64,000 nt of DNA from Benincasa hispida. Taxonomy: Eukaryota; Streptophyta; Magnoliopsida; Cucurbitales; Cucurbitaceae. The number at the start of each line of letters is the position of its first letter. The first letter of the stretch is position 1. The notes below the pieces were generated by a model. That model did not search any database. It had not been told where the DNA came from and worked only from the letters and a program-made list of their open reading frames with translations. The position numbers were made by a program, and so were the translations under genes. Below, piece after piece: positions 12,912 through 23,987 of the stretch. The stretch is from assembly GCF_009727055.1 (NCBI RefSeq), contig NC_052357.1, positions 4,123,200 through 4,187,199 on the forward strand, in the 5' to 3' direction.

Positions 12912-13440
12912 GATTTAATTTGATTTGGAAAGATAAAAAGTAGGAATTCTCAAATTTCTTTTTTTTTTTTTCAAAAAAAAAAAAAATTCAGGTTTCATCC
13001 CAAATTAATTTGATTTAGAGACAAAACTTACAAATTTTGAATTTAAAATGAAAATTCAAGTTTCATCCTTAATTTAATTTGATTTGGAGGTTAAAACTTA
13101 AGAATTTAGTTCTAAGAAATAAATTTAGGATATGGCCAAATTTACAAAAACAAACTTCGAGCTTTGGTCCCCAATTTAATTTGATTTTAGAGATAAAAAA
13201 TTTTGGATTTAAAATGAAGATTCAAGTTCCATCCCCAATTTAACTTGATTTGTAGGTAAAACTCAAAAACTTTGAATTTAGGATGAGAATTCAAGTTTCA
13301 CCCCAATTTAGTTAGATTTTGAGATAAAACTTAATTAATTTGAATTTAAAATAAAAATTCAAGTTCCATCCCCAATTTAATTTGGTTTAGAGATAAAACT
13401 TAGAAATTTTGAATTTAGAACGGGAGGTAAAACTTAATTA
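12912..13440. repeat. Tandem repeats, about 67 bp, in the Tat 3' untranslated region
   Basis: About seven imperfect units. Each contains a CAATTTAATTTGATTT block, then AGATAAAACTTA, then GAATTTAAAATGAAAATTC and AAGTTTCATCC. Anchors fall near 12,912, 13,001, 13,069, 13,171, 13,235, 13,303 and 13,371, so spacing is mostly 64-68 bp. The block sits between the antisense ORF and the 3' LTR. No coding potential. Confidence 0.8.
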
Positions 13441-13799
13441 ATGAAAAAGGGTTGGTACGTGGCCAATAGTTTTAGAAAAAGGAGGGGTAGAAAAAAAAAA
13501 TAAAAAAATAAGGGGTTAAAATAAAATTTTAAACCAAACAGAATTTAGATTTAACCAAATCTTAGATTTCTTGATTTGAGTCTGGATTCAGTGAAGTCCT
13601 ATAAATAGGACTCAAGGCCTGTTGCATTCTCATCCCATCAAACTACAAGGTGGAGAAAAAAAAATTCTCCCAGTTTCTTTTCTTTTTTTCAGCTTGTAAT
13701 CCCGAGCCGCGAGCCCCTCTCCTCTTCACTGCCTATCCATTTTTTTTCCTTTTTTTTTTGAACAGAAGCTCCCCGTTTTCTTTTTAATTTAGGCTTCCT

Positions 13800-16700
13800 G
13801 TGGAGGAGTCATTGGATGGTCCCTTTGCGGATATTTGGCCTGATTTGAATGGCGATGCGATGGCTACTGAACTATCGATGGAAGTGTCTTTGACTTTAGA
13901 TAAGAAAGTGTGGGCTTTAAAGTCTACCATCCACAACGAGACTTCTAACTATGATAGAGTGTTAACTCTCGGCCGTCGTTTGACTGAAAACGAAGTTCAT
14001 TGGAATGCCATAACAAAGGTCCCTAATGGCTAGAGTTTGTTATTGGTCGAAACGAACAACGTCTTTATGATACTCGTATGTTCAATGCAGTGATGGCCTC
14101 TTTGTACACACATGACTGCAATAGTGGTGTTATAGGGCCCTTTGTGAGGCTTGGTGCCCATCCACCAACACCTTTCACACCATGGCGGGTGAACTGTCAA
14201 TATTTTTATGGGATTTATGGTCCTTCGGGGGTCTTCCTATTAAAGGAAGGTTCTATGAGGAAGTTATCCCCAACTTCAAGGAATTAACTGGCTCATGAAA
14301 GAAAGGAAGATATCTGTCGAAGACCTGTGAACATCTCCTTCGTGCGTACTACTTGATAGTTTGTTCACAAAGAAATGACGGTACAAATTCTTCCAAGAAT
14401 GACCGTGGGACCTCCGCCAAGAGCGATTCTCTGATGACCATTAGCGCGTGGATTTTGTTTTGGTTCCTTAGTACTCGAAAGTACAAGCCTCCAAACAGAA
14501 AGCAAAAGAGGGCTTTTCATCCTCAATCTACTCATAATCCGAGTAGTGCAGAGATCACATTTCAAGCATGGTCAGCTAGAGAAAGCATGTTTTTTGAGGA
14601 ACTTGGGGTGGAAGACAATCTGCGGGACAAGACGTATCTAGAATCCTTTTTGTCTCATTGGCTATGTTTTTTCGTGTTTCCTCAGAAATGAGCCGATCTT
14701 CATCCCGACGTCTTCAGAATTTCCAGCTTAATGGCTGACGGGAATATCTTTAGCCTTGCCATTCCTATCCTAGTGAACATATATCGTGGCTTAGGAGTGA
14801 TAACTGAAGCTTCAAACCCAATCGAGCGCATAGATTTTTGCTTCTTTACACACTATGTCCATGGTTGGGCTGCCAATTATTTTAACACCCACTACCCTGT
14901 TCCTGTAGATGTTTAGGGTCCTAAGGTGTCCAACTTTTCTGGTGAAGGCGGAGCGATCTACTTTGGGAAATATGAAGCTCAAGATTTGATCTACAAAGGA
15001 GCAAACATTCAGTGACATGTGAATATTCAGGGCAGGAATAAACATGAGCAAGTGATTGGTAATGAGCACCTCTCCTTTAGTGGGTCTTCACATTTTTCCA
15101 ACATGCGACCCTGCTACGTATCATCTCAGTGTGGGCGCACCTCAATTATTGAATTGTATAGCCCTTACTGGTTCGGCAGACAATTTGGCTTTTACCAAGA
15201 CCTTCCTAACGACATAGGGGGAATCCCCCCTATCGCCACCCTCCGAAATGTACTATATCACTGAAGGATTTGTACGAGAAGCAGGACCTCTAACCAAGAA
15301 TTCTTGCCTGCTTGCACATTAAACCCACATAATCACACCACCCCTTGTTTCAAAACTTGGTGGCGAGAGAAACATGGAAGCTACTTTGAGGATGACAGGC
15401 ACCATTTGTTATCTAGCGCCATTCCTCCTCCGGCACAACCCGAACTGCCCAAAAGCAAAGAGATCACCGAGGGAGGAAAACAACTTCATTTGGTTGAGGA
15501 GATGACCTTAGCCCCATGAAAGAATGCTCCACATTCAACGGAAAAGGAGAGTCATAGTAGCATTAGTGATCTTTATTGGAAAAGGGCCTTCAAGAAGCCA
15601 AAGGCTTCATGCCATGATTTATTACCAGGGGATCAAAACGATCTTGGAGTCCATGATGCTCTTAACTTACTGGTACAATTTTTTTCTTTTTTCTTTTTTC
15701 TTTTTTAACTTTTTTTTAATAAATAACCTATGCTATGTGGTTTTTTAGTCGCCTTTGAACGCCTCACTTCAAGAGTTGGCAAGACCACAAAGTGAAGAGT
15801 CCTTAATGAGCCCCTTCACTATCGACACAGTTGTTGAGGATACCAGAACTTTAAAGATGCTACCTAAAAAGCTCACTACTCCTGAACACATTTGCCACGT
15901 CGAGAAGGAAACATGCATAGGGTGCGTCGAAGCTTTGGCTTCTCAAGTTAGGGAAGCTATTTTCCCCAACACTTCTTCAGCAGAGAGGGACCTACAACTG
16001 GGGGAAGCTTTAAAAGCCCTGGCGAACCCAAATGGACACAAGCTGACTTCTGCGTGTGCGAACGACTCTGGGGCCTTGGTTGGCACAACGGTGGCTCTAG
16101 CTTCGGCTCATCCTCTTGTGGCCCAGGAATTCCCTAAACATGTGGACAAATCAACTTTCACGGTTGTTTCTGGGGTGTCTGAATTTTGCGCTGGCAACAT
16201 AGTTTCTGACATTGGGCGCCATGCTGTCTTGGCTATGTGGGAATCTATACAGAAGAAAATCATATGTACCCCCTTCGAGAAGGTCCTTTGTCTGGAAAAG
16301 GAAACTCACCAGATATTTGCGGCAATTTTGAACATTTGTGGAGCCAATCTTCCCCCACTTGGAAAGCTCGTAGATGACTAGTATCGAAACATGGAAAGGT
16401 ACAATCAATTCCAATCATCATTTTCTTCTCAATTAACCGAGGAAAATAAGAACCAACGTTTGGAGGAGGCCAAGTTTCACTTGGAAAAGATATTATATGA
16501 TGAAAGTAGTGCCCTTATTAAAAGAAAAGCCCTACTAGAGCATGATTCTCGAGCTTTACAAGAAGAGGAAGAGTTGTTAGCGAAGCTAGTAGTCATCAAA
16601 GCTAAATGAGTCAAAATATCGAAGAAACTCTTGAAGAATGAGAATCTTCTTAATCAACACAAGCTTGACGCTTCTAACACGAGAGGGACCATAAACAATA

Positions 16701-16810
16701 TAGAGACTACTTCTGCTATTTCTGATAAGGACGCCAAAGCCTCGAAGATGCTGCATCAAATGTTAAAGGCTATGCAACAGGAGCCGAAAGACTATAATTG
16801 GATACCATGA
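13800..16810 (+). pseudogene. Plant-mobile-domain-like ORF, antisense within the Tat element, two exons
   Basis: A long plus-strand reading frame runs opposite to gag-pol. After an N-terminal part in other frames (13,800-14,130), one frame is open from about 14,140 to 15,672 apart from stops at 14,295, 14,689, 14,914, 15,013, 15,262 and 15,517. A GT-AG intron (15,673-15,748) follows, then a second frame from 15,749 to 16,810 with stops at 16,379 and 16,607. The segment around 14,180-14,290 (MAGELSIFLWDLWSFGGLPI, then KGRFYEEVIPNFKEL) has the look of a plant mobile domain (PMD, as in MAIN/MAIL1). Other readable parts are FGFYQDLPNDIGG and YVHGW. The second exon ends in a charged coiled-coil-like stretch (TEENKNQRLEEAKFHLEK). 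PMD assignment is from pattern memory. The extra stops make it a pseudogene as it stands; the start is unknown. Confidence 0.7.
15673..15748 (+). other. Predicted spliceosomal intron in the antisense PMD-like ORF
   Basis: GTACAATTTTTTT at the 5' end, a long pyrimidine tract, and GGTTTTTTAG at the 3' end, 76 bp in all. Removing it joins the frame ending DALNLL to the next frame beginning SPLNASLQELARPQSEES without gain or loss of a base. Sequence on both sides is readable protein while the intron itself is poly-T. Its orientation is opposite to the retroelement transcript. Confidence 0.7.
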
Positions 16811-17073
16811 TCCAACCTTGTACACCTTGCTTAGCTACCCCTATGTTTGTCGTTGGAGCTTTCAAGAATTTTCTAATCTCTAGGCTCTCTTTGATTGCTA
16901 TATTTATTTATCATATTGTAATGTTGAAACTTTCTTATATGGAAGATATTTCTCTCTCTTTGTTTTTTTTTTTTTTTTTTTTTAATTATGTCGCAACTTT
17001 TAGTGCTTGGCGTTTCTTTTAAGCTTTCATTTTCTTTATGCGCTTGGATTTTTTTTTCTCCACGTGACTGGAC
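16811..17073. other. Spacer between antisense ORF and Tat integrase
   Basis: Non-coding sequence with long T runs at about 16,965-16,983 and 17,049-17,058. It may hold the 3' ends of both converging reading frames. No gene seen. Confidence 0.5.
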
Positions 17074-18497
17074 TTAAATTGCTTTAAGTTGTCTACATAC
17101 CCGAAACTTGCCATTGATTGGGTCGATTCTTAGTCTGTCTTGATCAACTATCTTGTATGCTCCGTTTGTGTAGACTTCTTTGACGATGTAGGGCCCATCC
17201 CAATTAGGAGTAAACTTATTTCCCATATGTCTTATTGTGATAATTGGTCTTCTTACGACGAGCACTAGATCACCAACTTAAAAAGATCGAGGCTTTACAT
17301 GTTTATCAAAGGCTTTAGACATTTGTGCTTGGTAACATTTCAACGCTTGTTGAGCTTCTAATTGGTTTTCATCCATTGTTTCCAACTCTTGGAGACACAG
17401 TTTGGTATTGTCCTCTGTAGTCAACCCCTCTTGCATCTCCAGACTTAATGATGGAATTTCTCTTTCCAAAGGAATGACAACTTCTACCCAATAAACGAGA
17501 GACTACAGGGTGACTCTCGTAGGGGTACAGTGAGTGGTGCAATAAGCTCACAATGCTTCACCGATCTTTTTTTGCCATTTTCTCTTCGACTTGGAGACAA
17601 TTTTCTTCGACAGGTTGCACAATGTTTTGTTGAATGCCTTTGCCAACCCATTTGCGGCAGTATTAAACATGGACGATTTGTACTGATTGAATTTGAATTT
17701 TTCACACAACCTGTCCATCAAGCTATTGAAGAATTGTCTCCCGTTATCTATCATGATTTGATAGGGAATACCGTACTGATAAATGATGTGAGTGCGGATA
17801 AAGTCCACCACATTTTCTTTCTTAGGTTTCTTTAATGCGACAACATCAATCCATCTTGAAAATTAATCAGTGGTTGTGAGGATATAAGTGCCTCTACTGA
17901 CGACTTAGGTGTTATAGGGTTGACCAGATCTAGCCCCCATGCTTCAAAAGGCCACGAGGCTATAGTCGGATGCAGAGGCTCGGGCTGTTGATGAATGAAA
18001 TTCATGTGATATTGATAGGCTTTGTATTTCTTTGTGTATTCCATTGAATCTTGGATCATCCCCGACCAATAGTAACCCATTCTTTTTAGCTGGAATTGTA
18101 GCTTTGGTCCTGCTTGATATGTGCCACATACGCCTGAGTGTGCTTCCCCCAAAGCATTTGCTGACTCCTCTTTATCTAGGCATCGAAGGAAGAGTCCTTC
18201 AAGGGATTGGTGGTATAAGATCCCTTTGTAGTAAATGAAATGCGCAGCCCTCCTTCGAATCTCGGTTTTATGGCGAGGGTCATTCGAGAGCCTTTCATGC
18301 TCAAGGTAGTCTATGATGGGTTGCTGCCAATCTTCCTCGTCGGTTAGGTAGACTGATATCGCATTCATTTCCTCACATGCAGTCCCGATCGGAGGTATAA
18401 CCCATCTTTGACAAAGCAATATATTAAGGGGCACATTATCCAGGACCGTTAAGGCAGTAGCTAGGTTTGCCAAGGCGTTCGTTTTCTTATTTTTCAT
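17074..18497 (-). pseudogene. Tat integrase, inactivated
   Basis: Minus-strand pieces give the zinc-binding N-terminus (HSGVCGTYQAGPKLQFQLKR, KYKAYQYHMNFIHQ), the catalytic core (WGLDLVNPITP, IMIDNGRQFFNSLMD, NGLAKAFNKTL) and the C-terminus (KFTPNWDGPYIVKEVYTNGA, GKFRV). The role in the family is to insert element cDNA into the host chromosome. The CxxC of the HHCC zinc finger reads YKAY instead, and the third catalytic residue, normally Glu in this family, reads Lys in LAKAFNKT. Frameshifts near 17,470, 17,550 and 17,830 also separate the pieces. Confidence 0.88.
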
Positions 18498-18870
18498 CCT
18501 CGGGACATGCTCTGACGTAAGCTTTCGAATTTTTCCATCAACTAGCGAGCGTAAATGAAGTAAGATTTCAAGTCATCATACTTCACATTGTACTGGCATA
18601 AGAGTTGATTGATTATAAACTTTGAGTCACCGAAAATATCTATGCAAGCGATCCCAATCTCCAAAGCCATTTTGAGACCAATTATCAAGGCTTGGTATTC
18701 AACAACATTGTTTAAGCATAACTCAGCAACTGCGAAACTATAAGGAAACATGTGCTTTTCTGGAAAAACGGGATGATGCCTGCCCCAACACCACTTCTTT
18801 GTGCCGCACCATCAAAGAACATGACCCATAACTCTGAGGTTTCTGTGAAGAGAACTTCATCGTCGGGCAA
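18498..18870 (-). pseudogene. Tat second RNase H (archaeal type)
   Basis: Two overlapping frames give ELWVMFFDGAAQRSGVGAGI, FPYSFAVAELCLNNVVEYQA and IGIACIDIFGDSKFIINQLL. The three acidic catalytic residues expected of RNase H can be seen: D in FFDGA, E in VEYQA and D in FGDSK. A separate archaeal-type RNase H after the normal Gypsy RNase H is specific to the Tat lineage. A frameshift near 18,730 breaks it. Confidence 0.85.
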
Positions 18871-20660
18871 GTCTTCACTTAACTTCCAATCTGATGGAAC
18901 CAGGTGATCTGCCAAGAAGTCGGCCAATGCCTGCCCTTTGACTGCCTTTTGTGGTACATAAACAATGTCGTATAGTTGAAGCATGATTGCCCACTTGGCT
19001 AAACGCCTCGAGATGATTGGCCTGGACAGAACACACTTGATGGGACCAGCTTTCGCAATTAAGTGGATTGTGAAGATTGCATGTAGTGCCTCAGCTTATC
19101 TATGGTGAAGAAGAGCACAAGACACGTCTTCTCAATAGGAGAATAGTTGATCTCAACTCTGTTTAGGGTCCTACTTAAGAAGTAGAGAGCACGTTCTTTT
19201 CCCTTTTCTGCTTCTTGTGCTAGTAGTGCCCCCAACGATCTTTCTTACGCTGCAATGTATAGTATCAACGACTTGCCCGATACCGAGGCTCCTAGGATAA
19301 GAAGACTGATCAGGTACCTCTTTATGCTATCGAAGGCATTTTGACAGGCCTCATCCCATTCAAATTTTTCTCCCTTTCTCATCAGTCTCTGAAATGGTTG
19401 ACACCGCGCTGCCAGGTTAGAAATAAACCTCCGGATGTAGGCCAGATGTCCTTCCAAACTTCTTAACTCATGTAGATTCCTTGGGCTTGGCATCTTCTGG
19501 ATGGCATCGATCTTGGATCGATATATCTCTATCCTTCAATGTCTCACAATGAAGCCTAGAAACTTTTCTGAAGTTACACTAAACGCGCATTTGAGGGGGT
19601 TCATCTTTAATTGGTACTTTCGCAGGCGATCGAACACGTTTCATAGATCTTTCAAGTGGTCTTGTCGTCACTTGGTCCTGACCATAAGGTCATCCACATA
19701 GCATTCCATGTGTTTGTGCAACATATCGTCAAACACCTTCTACATGACACGTTGATAAGTAGCGTCGGTGTTCTTCAACCTGAAGGGCATCACCTTGTAG
19801 CAATATATCCCTTTTGGGGTTCAAAATTTCGTCATTTCCTCGTCTGCGAGGGCCATTCGTATCTGGTTATACTGAATGATCCGTCCATGAAGGATAAGGT
19901 CTCATGTCCCATTGTCACATCAACCATGATCTTTGTGATGGGTAATGGAAAATCGTCTTTCAAGCATGCGCTGTTTAGGTGGCGAAAGTCCATGCAGACA
20001 TGAAACTATCCATTCTTTTTTCTAACCGGGACAATGTTGGCTATCCACGTTGGGTATTTGACTTTGCAGATGAACCCGACTTCAATTAGCTTATTGACTT
20101 CAGCCTCAATCTGGGGGATAAGTTCCAACCGAAAGTGTCGTTGAGCTTGCTTAACGGTTGACACCTTTTTTTGATCGCGAGATGGTGGACTGCTACCTTC
20201 GGATCTAGTCCTGGCATCTCTTTGTATGACCAAGAAAAAACATCCCTGTATTCGGTGAGCAAACTCATGTATTCGCCTTCTTCCTCTTCCGAGAGGGAGG
20301 CACTGATGAAAGTCGGACGCGTTTCCTCTACTGTGCCTAGATTCACCTCTTTTAGCTTGTCCACTGTGGACTGACCACCGTTCTCTTGACCTTGTGAAGC
20401 GTCCTCCACTTCCTCCTGCATCATACCTTCTTCAGATTCTTCAGTGACAGTGATGTGGTGGCACGAAGTTTCGCTTTCCTCCTGCTTTAAATTTCCATTT
20501 TGAGGATTAGTGAAGACAACGTCGTGCTTTTTACTTTCAGTGAGCCCTTACTTGTGTTTAAAGTAACGAAGGTCTTTCTCTTCATGCGTGAGAGGACAGT
20601 ACTATGGATTTCTCCATCATTTCTTGCCTCTTTTGATGGTTTCTTGTTCGATGGCCTTTC
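18871..20660 (-). pseudogene. Tat reverse transcriptase and first RNase H
   Basis: From high to low coordinate: a pre-RT linker (GEIHSTVLSRMKRKTFVTLN, DVFSWSYKEMPGLDPKVAVH), the RT start (QAQRHFRLELIPQIEAEVNK, YPTWIANIVPVRKKNG), a YVDDL polymerase motif encoded at 19,700-19,686, the RT connection (MPSPRNLHELRSLEGHLAYI, FEWDEACQNAFDSIKRYL), and a worn first RNase H (LSRTLNR, TIDKLRHYMQ). Stops and frameshifts are frequent between 19,260 and 20,006. At 20,660 the gene is interrupted by a reverse Copia LTR. Confidence 0.88.
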
Positions 20661-21039
20661 TGAAGGAATTCTTATCAAAGAGAACCCACGAGTAGAAGCA
20701 CGATTGATCCAAATTCATTATGACAGAATTACAAGCATTCACAAACAAACAAACCAGTTATGCATCTTTTAACAAATTACGACATGCTTCAGTAAATAAA
20801 TACAAAAGGAACGAGAGACATACGTTTGAAGAACCCTTCTTTTAAAGACCTCTCACTCTCGTGAAGACTTGAACCAACAACCACTCGCTGTCGCTACGAT
20901 TGTCTAGCCAAACGTCTGGTCATCATGAATAAACTTCTCCATGAACAAGCAACCTCTCGAACACTATCACGTAGCAACCTTGGTATTCTCGGAGTGAGAA
21001 TCCAAGAGGTGTGGGTTTTTTTGGATTTGGTAAAGGGAA

Positions 21040-21310
21040 GGAGGAAATAGCGATCAAACTATACGACCAAGCAAGTAGGAGGGTATTTTGTCTATCGTAT
21101 AGACTTTGTGCTTGATCGTTTAGTGAAATTCAGGAGGTACACGATCGTTTAGAAAGACAGGCGTGATCGTTTACACGATCGTTTAGAGAATCTCGCTTGC
21201 CATGCGATCGTTTAATAAAACTTTACATGATCATTTAGTCAAAGGCGCCTACACAATCGTTTAGGCTCTCGCTTAGAAGACTATCGTATAGTCTCTAATT
21301 AGATAAACGA
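21040..21310 (-). repeat. TAAACGATCG-type motif array (reverse LTR copy)
   Basis: On the plus strand the repeated phrase is CGATCGTTTA with variants: TTGATCGTTTAG, ACGATCGTTTAG, TGATCGTTTAC, GCGATCGTTTAA, CAATCGTTTAGG, plus CTATCGTATAG. Spacing is about 20-35 bp. Confidence 0.75.
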
Positions 21311-21924
21311 TTGGTAATGCCCTTAATGAAGCAATTCTTTACCAAATAAAAAAAAAAATTTCATTTTATTCTTCAATTATGAAAACTGAACATAACCTCC
21401 CACCTCACGCACGGTTAAAGGAGAAACCACCTACAATTTTCGTATAATTGTTTTAATTATAAATAAATATAATAACTAACTTATCATATTATATTTATAA
21501 CCTATAGTTTTAATATCACATCTTATGTAATATTTAAACCATAGTTCTTTTCTCCTTTATTCAATATAAATCATATTTATATCAAAATCCTCCAATTAAT
21601 GTATCTTATACATCACATCAATTATATCACATATAATTGAACCAGTTTTTAATCATATCATATATAATCAAACTTCCTCTTGTCAATTTGAACACTTCAA
21701 ACTAACCCAAAAACTGATTCTTAACTTGAATCCATTGAGCTATCAAGGGGATCTTATGGACCTGTAGCTTGAAGTTCCAACGGTACGTGAATAGCTGACT
21801 AAACTCTTTAATCACGAGATTCACGATCTGTTAACTGTCGAGCACTCCACTAAAGACCGAAAAATGCACTCTTCTCATCATAAATATATTTCTGTGTCCA
21901 TCGGATATAACCAGTCAACAGTAC

Positions 21925-23987
21925 TATTGGGGTTGATGCTCTAAACTCTCATTGAGTTATGTAGTTTGTAAACACTGTATTGAACAAACACTTGTGATGT
22001 AATAATATATGATATTTTTCTTCACTGTTGTCTATGAAACATTGGATGTTTTAACTGCTTTACCACAAACCAATAAACTAAGATCCTTAGTTGTTGTTGT
22101 AACCTAAGCATGTATGTGGTGATATATAGGTGGATCATGCCTTAAGTGATAACCAAAATGGTTTGTAATATATGGATATAGGAGGGAAACCTTATCCTGG
22201 TGATGCTACGGATGCGGCCCACTATGTAGAATAGTTACAAGTGTTGTGACTTGCTACAGAGTCTGATCCTGATCATTCATATGGAGACATGCGAGCGGGG
22301 GCATCCTATACAAAGGAGTTTGAATAAGACCGAACCACAAAGTGTTATAGTCTCGTTATATAATGTCATTCATGACAGAGACTTCACTTCACTAGGATGA
22401 CCATAGGTAACTTGACCTCAATCCTGAATGAGTTGGGAACTCTTGCATTTGAGGGCGTTTCTTTAATTTGCATGGGTGCGAGTGGCCAGATTGGCGACTC
22501 AAACCTACCACTTTGGGGATTCGTCTGATTTGGGAGCTGGGAACTCAGCTACATAAGATGGAATTCACTTCTTTCCTGAAGCAAGGGTAAGTAGATAGAT
22601 TGCTCCCTTAAGGGCTGGTTCCAAGGCTTGAACGATGTGGTGCCACACACCTTCTCATGGCCCGAGAGGTGTCCACACATAGTAGGACTATGTTGTATTA
22701 TTCATTAGAGGGATCAATGATACTTAAAGAGTTAGATGTAACTATAGGGAAAAAATGGTAAATTGCCCAGCTGTACTTACGAGCATCTGTGAAGGGTTAT
22801 CGTACTATTGATTGGTTATATCCGATGGACACAAAAATATATATGTGGTAAGAAGAGTGCAACTGTCGGTCTTTAGTGGAATGCCTGGAAGTTAATGGAT
22901 AGTGAATCTCGTGGCTAAAGAGTTTAGTCAACTATTCACATACCGTTGGAGCTTCAAGCCACAGGTCCATAAGGTTTTCTTGGTAGCTTAATGGATTCAA
23001 GATGAGAATCAGTTTTTGGGTTAGTTTGAAGTGTTCAAATTGACAAGAGGGAGTTCGATTATATATGATATGATTGAACTTGTCGATTATATATGATATG
23101 GTTGACATGATGTATGAGATACATTGATTAGAGGAAAAGGATATAAATATGATTTATATCTAGTGAAGGAGAAAAGGACTATGGTTTATATGTTGCATAT
23201 GATGTGATATCAAACTATAGGTTATAAATATAATATGATTCTATTTATTTTTAATTAAGCAATTATGAGATAATTGTTGGTTTTTCTCCATAACTGCACG
23301 AGATAGTGGGAGGTTACATTCAATTTTCGTAACTGGCAGATAAAATGAAATTAGTTTTCATTTTGCAAATACATCGATTAATCGCTTCACGATTGAGTAC
23401 ATTGATCATCGCCTAGTAAACTAGAGCCTACACGATGGCTCAAGTTATTTTAAACGATCGTGTACATACGCATATTTTCTAAACGATTGCATAGTCTTTT
23501 CTAAACGATCGTGCGCCCAAGCGATTTTACTAAACGATCAACCCCTATTTACTACACGATCATGTTCCTTTTACTAAACGATCAAGCATCTGTCTATGAA
23601 ATAGACTTCATATTTCTCTCACTTTCTTGGTCGTGGTAAACGATCGTTGTTTCCTCCTCCCCTCTACCAGGTTGTGTCCTCCTTGCTGCCTTATTCGTGT
23701 AGAAGACCTTCGGTGGTAAGCGGAAACGTGATTTGGTGGACGATAGCCTTGGCGATCTCAGCGACAACAAGAGTTGCCATTCCGTGATGAGAGCGAGATT
23801 TAAAGAGAAGAAGAGTTCTTCAACTGGTATGTATCTCGTTCCTTTGGATTTAAGTTTGAAAAGCATGCTGTAACTTATTCTTAGATGCATAACTTGTGTG
23901 TTTGTTGTGAATGCGGTATTTCTATCACAATGAATTTGGAATGATCTTGCTTCCATTCATAGGTCCTCTACGATAAGAGTTTCTTCA
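21925..23987 (+). mobile_element. Solo Copia LTR (subfamily A) nested in an opposite-strand LTR
   Basis: It starts TATTGGGGTTGATGC (TG decayed to TA) and ends GAGTTTCTTCA. It is flanked by AGTAC at 21,920-21,924 and 23,988-23,992, a perfect 5-bp target duplication. It is 2,063 bp long with no internal pol sequence, hence a solo LTR. Inside are a TATA-like GGTTATAAATA near 23,220 and the CGATCG-type array at 23,390-23,645. Confidence 0.9.
23390..23645 (+). repeat. TAAACGATCG-type motif array (solo LTR)
   Basis: Seven copies of (C/T)TAAACGAT(C/T) or a close variant, beginning near 23,451, 23,479, 23,510, 23,530, 23,551, 23,573 and 23,637. The core CGATCG is palindromic. Spacing is 20-30 bp except for the last. 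The array lies about 230 bp downstream of the TATA-like sequence, so probably in the transcribed part of the LTR. Confidence 0.8.

Noticed and set aside
23390..23645. CRISPR-like appearance of the CGATCG arrays
   Set aside because: Repeats are about 10 bp and variable, spacers are short, and the DNA is plant nuclear LTR sequence. Not CRISPR.
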